A stretch of 6,153 nucleotides of DNA from contig JAGWIE010000093.1 of the NCBI GenBank assembly GCA_028866445.1, forward strand, positions 1 to 6,153, in the 5' to 3' direction. Positions within the stretch are counted from its first letter, which is position 1. Every line of letters starts with the position of its first letter. The stretch is from Rhodospirillales bacterium (GTDB taxonomy: Bacteria > Pseudomonadota > Alphaproteobacteria > Acetobacterales > Acetobacteraceae). Position numbers and translations under genes: made by a program. Below, in pieces: positions 1 to 5,817 of the stretch. Below the pieces are notes generated by a model. It did not search any database, had not been told where the DNA came from, and saw only the letters and a list, made by a program, of their open reading frames with translations.

Positions 1-590
1 GGCTTGTGTGCCTTCAACGCGAGGGATACCCCGGCCAGCGTGCCCCCGGTGCCGCAGGCGCAGGTAAAAGCATCCACCTTCCCGCCGGTTTGTTTCCAAA
101 TCTCCTGCCCCGTGGTGGCGCGGTGGCCCTCCCGGTTGGCCAGATTATCAAACTGGTTGGCCCAGACCGCGCCCAGCTCCTCCGCCAAACGGCGGGAGAC
201 ATGCACGTAATTTCCGGGGTCTTTGAAGGGCTTGGCCGGCACCAGCCGCAAATCCGCGCCGATCATCCGCAAGAAATCGATCTTCTCCCGGCTTTGGGTC
301 TCCGGCATCACGATCACGCTTTTATAGCCCAGCGCATTGGCCACCAGCGTGATGCCGATGCCGGTATTGCCCGCCGTGCCCTCCACGATGGTGCCACCCG
401 GCTTGAGCACGCCGCGCGCTTCGGCATCGCGGATCATCGCCAGCCCCGCACGGTCTTTCACCGAGCCACCGGGCGAGCAGAACTCCGCCTTGCCCAAAAT
501 CTCGCAGCCTGTGGCGGCGGAAGCCCGCTTCAGCCTGATGAGAGGGGTGTTGCCGATCGCGCCGATCAACCCGTCCGCCACTGTTTCCAT
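1..590 (-). CDS. cysK: Cysteine synthase A (O-acetylserine sulfhydrylase), 3' end outside window
   Basis: PLP-dependent enzyme that makes L-cysteine from O-acetylserine and sulfide in the cytoplasm. The visible 196 residues start METVADGLIGAIGNTPLIRL, the classic N-terminus of the family. GGSVKDR at residues 41-47 contains the Schiff-base lysine K45. EGTAGNTGIG at 70-79 is the substrate/PLP loop, NQFDN lies at 145-149, and CGTGGT at 179-184 is the PLP phosphate-binding loop. The family is usually a little over 300 residues, so roughly the last third lies beyond the left edge. The ATG at 590-588 is preceded by GAGG (604-601) at a 10-base spacing. EGTAGNTG, rather than the EPTSGNTG of E. coli CysK, points to the subfamily also seen in fungal and alphaproteobacterial enzymes (from memory). 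A cystathionine beta-synthase-like role is less likely but cannot be excluded without the C-terminus. The gene is divergent from the rhodanese gene. Confidence 0.93.
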   Translation of the reverse strand, partial: METVADGLIGAIGNTPLIRLKRASAATGCEILGKAEFCSPGGSVKDRAGLAMIRDAEARGVLKPGGTIVEGTAGNTGIGITLVANALGYKSVIVMPETQSREKIDFLRMIGADLRLVPAKPFKDPGNYVHVSRRLAEELGAVWANQFDNLANREGHRATTGQEIWKQTGGKVDAFTCACGTGGTLAGVSLALKAHK

Positions 591-612
591 CCGTAACCGT
601 CCTCGCTATGCT
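584..612 (+). promoter_or_regulatory. Possible promoter of the rhodanese gene
   Basis: TTTCCA (584-589) and TATGCT (607-612) are separated by 17 bases, and each matches four of six positions of the sigma-70 -35 and -10 consensus. Transcription would begin near 619, giving a leader of about 20 bases before the ATG at 640. The -35 box overlaps the cysK start codon, so the two divergent promoters would be interlocked in the 49-base gap. This is a weak consensus match only. Confidence 0.25.
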
Positions 613-629
613 GCGTGCATAAGACTCAT

Positions 630-635
630 GGAGGG
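630..635 (+). promoter_or_regulatory. Ribosome binding site that decides the rhodanese start
   Basis: GGAGGG lies four bases before the ATG at 640. An in-frame ATG at 628 would place this Shine-Dalgarno inside the coding sequence and has no ribosome binding site of its own. The start at 640 is therefore preferred. Confidence 0.6.
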
Positions 636-639
636 TATT

Positions 640-1050
640 ATGATCGAAGATGTGTCACCGCGACAGGTCTGGGAAGCCTTAATGAGCAATCCGGATGCGG
701 TTTTGTGTGACTGCCGCACCAATGCCGAGTGGAATTTCACCGGCCTGCCGGATTTAAGCCAGACCGGCAAGCAGCCGGTGTTGAACCAGTGGCAAATGTT
801 TCCCACCATGCAGCCGAACCCGAAATTCATGGAAACACTTGCCGCGGCCCACGTGGGGCCGGAGGCGCATGTGTATTTCATCTGCCGCTCAGGTGCGCGC
901 AGCATGGCCGCCGCGCAAGCCGCCAAGGCGGCGGGGTTCAAACATGTTTATAATGTGAAGGACGGGTTTGAAGGCCCGCCGGACGCACGCGGGCATAGAG
1001 GCACCGTGGCGGGATGGAAGGCTGAGGGACTGCCCTGGCGGCAGGGGTAG
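640..1050 (+). CDS. Single-domain rhodanese-like sulfurtransferase
   Basis: Predicted cytoplasmic sulfurtransferase of 136 residues with one rhodanese domain. The active-site loop is CRSGARS at residues 82-88, with catalytic C82 as persulfide carrier. The conserved N-terminal strand and turn read LCDCRTNAEW (22-31), where D24, R26 and E30-W31 correspond to the usual D-x-R-x3-E-W. The C-terminal GWKAEGLPW is typical of this small alphaproteobacterial family. There is no signal peptide or membrane segment. The ATG at 640 is chosen because of its Shine-Dalgarno GGAGGG. The donor and acceptor are unknown. The divergent cysK gene, 49 bases away, suggests a link to cysteine-derived sulfur, but that is inference. 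The residues flanking D24 are both cysteines (C23, C25), whereas hydrophobic residues are more usual there. Confidence 0.9.
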   Translation: MIEDVSPRQVWEALMSNPDAVLCDCRTNAEWNFTGLPDLSQTGKQPVLNQWQMFPTMQPNPKFMETLAAAHVGPEAHVYFICRSGARSMAAAQAAKAAGFKHVYNVKDGFEGPPDARGHRGTVAGWKAEGLPWRQG

Positions 1051-1081
1051 AAAAAATACAACTCCACATACCGGCATTAGC

Positions 1082-3055
1082 ATGAATCAAATCTACTCTG
1101 ATGCAGTGAACGCATGGTGGTCAGGCAGCATCCGAGATTTTTTACTTAGCACTGACCATGACATAATTGGCCGTTTGACCACCCGTCAGGCGCGCGATTA
1201 TCGGACCAACGAGCCAATACAGCTCCAAGCTTGGATGTGGCAGATTGAAAAACTCCGTAGCGAACTGACCAAGCTTCCAGAAGATTGGCGCCTGCTGCTG
1301 GAATATCCGCTTTTGCGGTTGGGTCGCCGGCTGGATGCAGTGCTGGTGTCAGATCGAGCTATATTCGTTATTGAGTTCAAGACACTGGGGCATGGGTTCG
1401 ACGCCAGCGCTCGTGAACAAGCTGAAGATTACGCGCATGATCTACGTGATTTTCATGCGGCAAGCCGTGACAAAATCATCATCCCGATTGTTGTTGCAGG
1501 CAGTGGCAAGCCAGTGCGTCCACAATTCGAGTTTCCCTTTCCGGGCGTTTCGGTCGTTTATGAAGCGTTGGCAAATCAGCTTGCTGACTTGCTTACATCC
1601 ATCCTTGCAAAAATACCCACTCATTCCATTGATATCACGGGATGGGAGGCGGCACCCTACCGGCCTGTGCCAACGATCATTGAAGCAGCGCGGGCTCTCT
1701 ACGATCAGCATGGCGTCGCGGAGATTAAAGCTGCGCGCGCCGATACAATCAATCTCAGCCGGACGACAGCAGCAATCTTGCAAGTCATCCACGACGCAAA
1801 AACGACAGGCACATACCACATCGTTTTCGTTACCGGTATTCCTGGTGCAGGAAAAACCCTATGCGGCCTGGATGTTGCATTTTCGCCAGAGGTTGAAGCT
1901 ACGTTTCTCACTGGCACATTGCCAATGGTCTATGTCTTGAAGGCTGCCCTCGCAGAGGATCGTGGAAAACAAAAAGGCTATAGCCAAAGAGCAGCACGGC
2001 ATCAAAGCAAGGCAAAAATTGAAAGTGTAGTTGGATTTCTGCGAGACAGCACATCACGAACGCAGGCACCTTCCGAACACGTCATCATTTTTGATGAAGC
2101 CCAGCGCGCCTGGGATGCCAAAAAAGGTGCTGGAAAATTTCAATACCCCCAGAGCGAGGCGGCAATCGTTCTCGACATTATGCGACGCCACCAGGATTAC
2201 GCGGTAATTGTTGCCTTGGTTGGCAATGGCCAAGAGATAAATACCGGTGAAGCTGGTTTGGCCGAATGGGGTAGGGCTTTGCTGGAACGGCCTGAATGGC
2301 ACGTGCAAGCAGCGCCAGGCGTACTTAACGCGACCGAACCAAAACAGCGCTTGTTTACAAAAACTGTCCCTGTGAGATTCAAAATTGATCCCTCACTGCA
2401 TCTTAATACACCTATCCGCAACATTCGTTCGGCAAGCGCGGCGACTTGGATTGATGCGGTTCTTTTAGGTAAAAAAGAGGTGGCACAGCATATCGCAAGC
2501 GCCGAATTACCTATCTATCTAACAAGATCACTCGAAACCATGCGCCGCCACCTCCGCCTGCGCGCCCGCGGTGGACGGCGCGCTGGATTGGTTTGCTCAA
2601 GTGGTGCCAAACGGCTTGTCGCTGACGGGCTTTGGCCAAAATTCCCCCATCAAGACGAAAAAGCCGTCGCGAATTGGTTTTTAAAAAAATGGCCCGATGT
2701 AAGAGCATGTGATGCCCTCGAGCTCCCTGCGACTGAGTTCGCCTGCCAAGGCCTCGAACTGGATTATGTCGGGCTTTGCTGGGGTGGTGATTTAATTTGG
2801 ACAGGCCAATGGTTGAGCCGCAGCTTTCGAGGCAAGAAGTGGCAACATCCGAAAGATGAAGAGATGCAGGCTTATACAATCAATACCTATCGTGTTTTAC
2901 TCACTCGAGCCCGTGCAGACACAATTATTTGGATTCCAGAAGGTGACCTGGCGGACCAAACCCGGCGCCCGGATGAGTTGGATGCAACAGCCGCATTTCT
3001 ACTCTCTTGCGGGGCTCAGATTATTAACGAAAACGTCGAACCTGCTATCGTCTAA
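1082..3055 (+). CDS. PD-(D/E)XK nuclease fused to DUF2075 / Schlafen group-3 helicase
   Basis: Protein of 657 residues. N-terminal part (about 65-125): E74, D85 in RRLDAVL, and E98-F-K100 in FVIEFK form a PD-(D/E)XK nuclease core. Q113-x3-Y117 matches the QxxxY motif of RecB-type nucleases. C-terminal part (about 245-645) is a DUF2075 (SLFN-g3) P-loop helicase: Walker A GIPGAGKT (252-259), Walker B VIIFDEAQRAW (334-344), motif III-like VGNGQE (380-385), TEFACQGLELDYV (551-563), and motif VI-like YRVLLTRAR (603-611) followed by WIPEGD. All motifs are intact, so the protein is probably active on DNA or RNA in the cytoplasm. The ATG at 1082 fits the family's N-terminus (AWWSGSIRDFL), but no clear Shine-Dalgarno precedes it. 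It lies 31 bases after the rhodanese gene and may be co-transcribed. Hand-counted GC of sampled 60-base lines is 42-52%, against 62-78% in neighbouring genes, which suggests horizontal acquisition. Biological role unknown; phage defence is a hypothesis. Confidence 0.88.
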   Translation: MNQIYSDAVNAWWSGSIRDFLLSTDHDIIGRLTTRQARDYRTNEPIQLQAWMWQIEKLRSELTKLPEDWRLLLEYPLLRLGRRLDAVLVSDRAIFVIEFKTLGHGFDASAREQAEDYAHDLRDFHAASRDKIIIPIVVAGSGKPVRPQFEFPFPGVSVVYEALANQLADLLTSILAKIPTHSIDITGWEAAPYRPVPTIIEAARALYDQHGVAEIKAARADTINLSRTTAAILQVIHDAKTTGTYHIVFVTGIPGAGKTLCGLDVAFSPEVEATFLTGTLPMVYVLKAALAEDRGKQKGYSQRAARHQSKAKIESVVGFLRDSTSRTQAPSEHVIIFDEAQRAWDAKKGAGKFQYPQSEAAIVLDIMRRHQDYAVIVALVGNGQEINTGEAGLAEWGRALLERPEWHVQAAPGVLNATEPKQRLFTKTVPVRFKIDPSLHLNTPIRNIRSASAATWIDAVLLGKKEVAQHIASAELPIYLTRSLETMRRHLRLRARGGRRAGLVCSSGAKRLVADGLWPKFPHQDEKAVANWFLKKWPDVRACDALELPATEFACQGLELDYVGLCWGGDLIWTGQWLSRSFRGKKWQHPKDEEMQAYTINTYRVLLTRARADTIIWIPEGDLADQTRRPDELDATAAFLLSCGAQIINENVEPAIV

Positions 3056-3060
3056 CTACT

Positions 3061-3082
3061 GGGAAGCTCACTTTGACTTCCC
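3061..3082. terminator. Weak hairpin between convergent genes, possible bidirectional terminator
   Basis: GGGAAG (3061-3066) and CTTCCC (3077-3082) are perfect inverted repeats around a 10-base loop. They sit where the nuclease-helicase gene and the methyltransferase gene meet tail to tail, and overlap the last codons of the latter. Neither strand has a T-run after the stem, so this is not a classical intrinsic terminator. Confidence 0.25.
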
Positions 3083-4141
3083 AAACACCACCACACTCTC
3101 TACATTCTCCGAGAACGGAAACTGGTCAATCGGCGTGGCGTTCAGCACTTTGTACCCTGTCTGCCTCAATAATCCCGCATCATGCGCCAGCGCATCCGGG
3201 TTGCAGCTTACGTAAATAATCCGTGCCACGCCTGCGCCCGCCAGAAACTTCATCTGCGGGCCAGCGCCAGCAAAAGGTGGATCCAGCACCACCGCGTCCG
3301 CCCCCTTAAAATCCTGAACCAGCAGCGGGCGCCTGTATAAATCCCGCCGGGTTATGGTCACGCGCCCCGCCAGCCCCGCCGCGCGCGCGGCTTTATCGGC
3401 CGCGTAAACGGCCTGTTCATCGCCTTCATACGCCTCCACCCGCGCCTTTTCTGCCAGGGCAAAACTCAGCGTGCCACAACCTGCAAAAAGCTCGATAATC
3501 CGGCTTTTATTTCGCAGCTTCGGCAGCCCCGCCAGCATCGCCTCGGTTATCGCCGCCTCGCCCTCGGGGCTTGCCTGCAAAAACCCGCCAGGCGGCGGTG
3601 TCACCTCAACATTTGCAAACCGCAGAACCGGGTTGGCCAGCATAATCACCGGCTCTGGCAAACTCTTCGGCTCCGCCACGCAAATGCGCGGCGCGCCGTG
3701 TTCCCGCGCAAAGGCAATCAGCCGCGTTCTGTCTGGCTGGGTGAGCGGCGCATCGGCGCGCAGCAGAATATCCGGCCCGTTATCCAGCCAGTTTATCACC
3801 ACGGAAGCCTCGCGCCGGAAGCAGTTCAGGCTACGCAGCAGCACGCGCAAAGGCGGCAGCAGGGGCAAAAACCCAGGGTGCAGCAGGGCGCATTCCTGCA
3901 TGTCCACCACATCAGAGGAACGCGCGCGGTGCAGGCCCAGGGCAATCTCTGTACCCTTGCGGCTGGCGGCTAAATCCACCCGGCGGCGGGTGTGCAGAGG
4001 CACCTGCACCAGTGCCGCCACCTCCGCCCCCGCATAACCCGCGCGGGAAAGGGCGTTCACCAGCAGCGCGCGCTTATCCGGCTGGTCGCGATTGTCGCTG
4101 GCGCAGCCGCCGCAAATGCCGAAATGAACACAGTGAGCCAC
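3068..4141 (-). CDS. RlmD/RumA-like RNA (uracil-C5)-methyltransferase without TRAM domain
   Basis: SAM-dependent enzyme of 357 residues predicted to make 5-methyluridine in RNA, most likely 23S rRNA. C4, C10, C13 (C-x5-C-x2-C) and C84 match the four cysteines that bind the [4Fe-4S] cluster in RlmD. SAM-binding motif I is ELFAGCGTLS (217-226), and DPPF (287-290) is the catalytic-loop motif, usually DPPR. VSCNP (311-315) carries the nucleophile C313, and FPFSENVESVVV holds the probable general base E348. The N-terminal TRAM RNA-binding domain of E. coli RlmD is absent, which explains the shorter length. The start is a GTG at 4141-4139, three bases after the TGA of the helicase gene and in the same frame. 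No Shine-Dalgarno is visible, so translation is probably coupled. RlmC- or TrmA-type specificity cannot be excluded from sequence alone. Confidence 0.87.
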   Translation of the reverse strand: MAHCVHFGICGGCASDNRDQPDKRALLVNALSRAGYAGAEVAALVQVPLHTRRRVDLAASRKGTEIALGLHRARSSDVVDMQECALLHPGFLPLLPPLRVLLRSLNCFRREASVVINWLDNGPDILLRADAPLTQPDRTRLIAFAREHGAPRICVAEPKSLPEPVIMLANPVLRFANVEVTPPPGGFLQASPEGEAAITEAMLAGLPKLRNKSRIIELFAGCGTLSFALAEKARVEAYEGDEQAVYAADKAARAAGLAGRVTITRRDLYRRPLLVQDFKGADAVVLDPPFAGAGPQMKFLAGAGVARIIYVSCNPDALAHDAGLLRQTGYKVLNATPIDQFPFSENVESVVVFGKSK

Positions 4142-4147
4142 GGCTCA
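4134..4147. promoter_or_regulatory. 14-base palindrome over the helicase stop / methyltransferase start
   Basis: TGAGCC and GGCTCA are perfect inverted repeats around two bases. On the minus strand the palindrome begins with the TGA stop of the helicase gene and contains the GTG start of the methyltransferase gene. In mRNA a five-pair stem with a four-base loop could hide the GTG until a ribosome arrives from upstream, which would suit translational coupling. The palindrome is seen; its function is inferred. Confidence 0.35.
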
Positions 4148-5722
4148 GGCCGCGATGTCTGACCCGTTATCCCCAGGGCCATCCTGGCCGTCATCGGCCA
4201 CAGCCGCAGCGCCACGGCGGCGGATGAGCATGAAGGCCGGCACATTCGCCCCAAAGCCCTGCACCGCCGGGCCGTTATCGCGCTCGCCGCGATAATCGCC
4301 ACGCTCATGGTCGCGGTTGCGCTCGCGGCGCTCGGGCGGGCGGCGCTCCGTCTCGCGCTCAGGCCTCTCATTCCGCTCCGGCTTCTCGGCCTTGCGGTCC
4401 TTGCCGCGGTCTTTATCCCGCTCGCGGCCGCTGTCGCGCCCACCTTCGCGCGCACCCTCGCGCCCACCGCGCTTCGGCCCACGGCCACGCCTGCGGCCAT
4501 CCTCGTCAGACCATTCCGCCGGGTCCAGCCCCTCAATCTCGATGCGCGGAATGGCCGTGCCGATGAGCTTCTCCACCGCTTCCACCGCCAGCTTGTCAGA
4601 CGGTGCCGCCAGCGTATAGGCATGGCCCTCGCGCCCGGCGCGGCCGGTGCGGCCAATGCGGTGCACGTAATCCTCGGCATGGTGCGGCACGTCGAAATTA
4701 AACACGTGGCTGAGGCCGCCGATATCGATGCCGCGCGCCGCGACATCCGAGCAGACCAGAATTTGCAACTCATCCGCCTTGAATTTCTCCAGCGTGGCAA
4801 AGCGCACACTCTGCGGCAAATCGCCATGCAGCGCCCCGGCGGAGAAGCCATGTTTGAGCAGGGATTTGAGCAGAATATCCACGTCGCGCTTGCGGTTGCA
4901 GAACACGATGGCGTTCTGCACCGTCTCGCCCCGCAGCAGGCGGCGCAGCGCCTCGCGCTTGTCGTGCTCGTTCACCAGCACCAGGCCAGAGGTGATGGTG
5001 GTGGCAACCGATGCCGGGCGGGAAACGCTGATCTGCTTCGGGTTGGTAAGGAAAGCATCCGCGAGGCGGCGAATTTCCGGCGCCATGGTGGCGGAGAAAA
5101 ACAGCGTCTGCCGGGTTTGTGGCAGCAGCGAGACAATGCGCTCGATATCCGGGATGAAGCCCATATCCAGCATCCGGTCGGCTTCGTCGATCACCAGCAC
5201 CCGCACATCGCGCAGCAGCAGCCCGCCACGCTCAAACAGATCGATCAACCGGCCAGGGGTGGCGATCAGCACATCCACGCCCTTGGTGAGCACCGCCTTC
5301 TGGTCCGCCATGCTCTCGCCGCCAATCAGCAGCGCATGGTTCAGCTTCAAGTTCTTGCCGTACTGAACGAAATTTTCTGCCACTTGCAGCGCCAATTCGC
5401 GCGTCGGCTCCAGAATCAGCGAGCGCGGCATCCGCGCGCGGGCGCGCGAACCTGCGAGAATATCGAGCATCGGCAAGGTAAAGCCGGCGGTTTTGCCGGT
5501 GCCGGTTTGTGCCACGCCCAAAACATCCTGCCCCATCAGCACCACCGGAATGGCCTGCGCCTGAATGGGCGTGGGCTTCAAATAACCCTTTTCAGCCAGC
5601 GCCGTTAGAATCGGCTCGGAAAGGCCCAGTGCCGCGAAATCAGCGGCTTCAGCCTGGGCGGGTTCCACCTCCGGCGTAATGGCTTGGGTTTCAGCTTGCT
5701 CGGCGTGGTTCGTATCGGACAA
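4145..5722 (-). CDS. DEAD-box ATP-dependent RNA helicase, RhlE-like, with arginine-rich tail
   Basis: Cytoplasmic RNA helicase of 525 residues from the chosen start. Motifs in order: Q motif KPTPIQ (Q54), I AQTGTGKT (71-78), Ia PTRELA (106-111), TPGR (155-158), II DEAD (179-182), III SAT (210-212), IV IVFCNRK (272-278), V ARGID (329-333) and VI HRIGRTGRAG (354-363). GKTAGFTLP and KLIGTAIPRIEIEG resemble E. coli RhlE. Residues about 407-484 are a disordered R/G/E/D-rich tail, followed by a conserved-looking VPAFMLIRRR. The frame stays open upstream to a TTG at 5821 overlapping the cueR stop. That start lacks a Shine-Dalgarno and would add 33 non-family residues, so the TTG at 5722 with GAGAGA eight bases upstream is preferred. 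No in-frame ATG exists before the core. Such helicases act in ribosome assembly or RNA decay. The rRNA methyltransferase-like gene follows after three bases, supporting a ribosome-maturation role. Confidence 0.93.
   Translation of the reverse strand: MSDTNHAEQAETQAITPEVEPAQAEAADFAALGLSEPILTALAEKGYLKPTPIQAQAIPVVLMGQDVLGVAQTGTGKTAGFTLPMLDILAGSRARARMPRSLILEPTRELALQVAENFVQYGKNLKLNHALLIGGESMADQKAVLTKGVDVLIATPGRLIDLFERGGLLLRDVRVLVIDEADRMLDMGFIPDIERIVSLLPQTRQTLFFSATMAPEIRRLADAFLTNPKQISVSRPASVATTITSGLVLVNEHDKREALRRLLRGETVQNAIVFCNRKRDVDILLKSLLKHGFSAGALHGDLPQSVRFATLEKFKADELQILVCSDVAARGIDIGGLSHVFNFDVPHHAEDYVHRIGRTGRAGREGHAYTLAAPSDKLAVEAVEKLIGTAIPRIEIEGLDPAEWSDEDGRRRGRGPKRGGREGAREGGRDSGRERDKDRGKDRKAEKPERNERPERETERRPPERRERNRDHERGDYRGERDNGPAVQGFGANVPAFMLIRRRGAAAVADDGQDGPGDNGSDIAA
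4271..4504 (-). other. Low-complexity arginine-rich segment in the helicase gene
   Basis: This stretch encodes about 78 residues built almost wholly from R, E, D, G, K and P in short imperfect RG, RE, RD and ERPER units. The DNA is strongly GC-rich: 47 of 60 bases at 4321-4380. Comparable tails in DEAD-box proteins bind RNA and are intrinsically disordered. The repetitive DNA could vary in length between strains. Confidence 0.7.
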
Positions 5723-5730
5723 AAATTGGG

Positions 5731-5736
5731 TCTCTC
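5731..5736 (-). promoter_or_regulatory. Ribosome binding site that decides the helicase TTG start
   Basis: On the minus strand GAGAGA lies eight bases before the TTG at 5722-5720. It is the only purine-rich Shine-Dalgarno-like run near a possible start in this frame. The match to the anti-Shine-Dalgarno is moderate. Confidence 0.4.
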
Positions 5737-5817
5737 GTGGTGTGTGGCGCAGCAGCGCGCCGAGCGCGGATCGCGCCCAGGTCAATGCGCCCCGTATCGG
5801 CAATGAGCGCCGCAAAG

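Noticed and set aside
6..596. Open frame of 196 codons antisense to cysK
   Set aside because: No motif, while the opposite strand gives a clear cysteine synthase.
1030..1056. CTGCC/GGCAG hairpin followed by an A-run after the rhodanese gene
   Set aside because: A plus-strand intrinsic terminator needs a T-run after the stem; here it is an A-run, and the stem is only five pairs within the coding region.
1335..1940. Open frame of 201 codons in another frame within the nuclease-helicase gene
   Set aside because: Overlaps the nuclease core and Walker A of the main frame; no recognisable domain.
1082..3055. Assignment to a named defence system such as Gabija, Hachiman or Shedu
   Set aside because: None of these combines this nuclease signature with DUF2075 in one protein as far as I know, so a named assignment is unsupported.
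3471..4037. Open frame of 188 codons antisense to the methyltransferase
   Set aside because: Shadow of a gene with Fe-S, SAM and catalytic motifs on the minus strand.
4057..4851. Open frame of 264 codons on the minus strand in another frame of the helicase and methyltransferase genes
   Set aside because: Arginine/alanine/serine-rich product from the low-complexity GC-rich tail; overlaps two well-supported genes.
4307..5608. Long open frame (433 codons) antisense to the DEAD-box gene
   Set aside because: It is the mirror of a GC-rich gene with complete helicase motifs; its translation is H/Q/R-rich without recognisable motifs.
5764..5776. GCGCG/CGCGC hairpin between cueR and the helicase gene
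   Set aside because: Five-pair stem with no T-run, likely by chance in GC-rich DNA.
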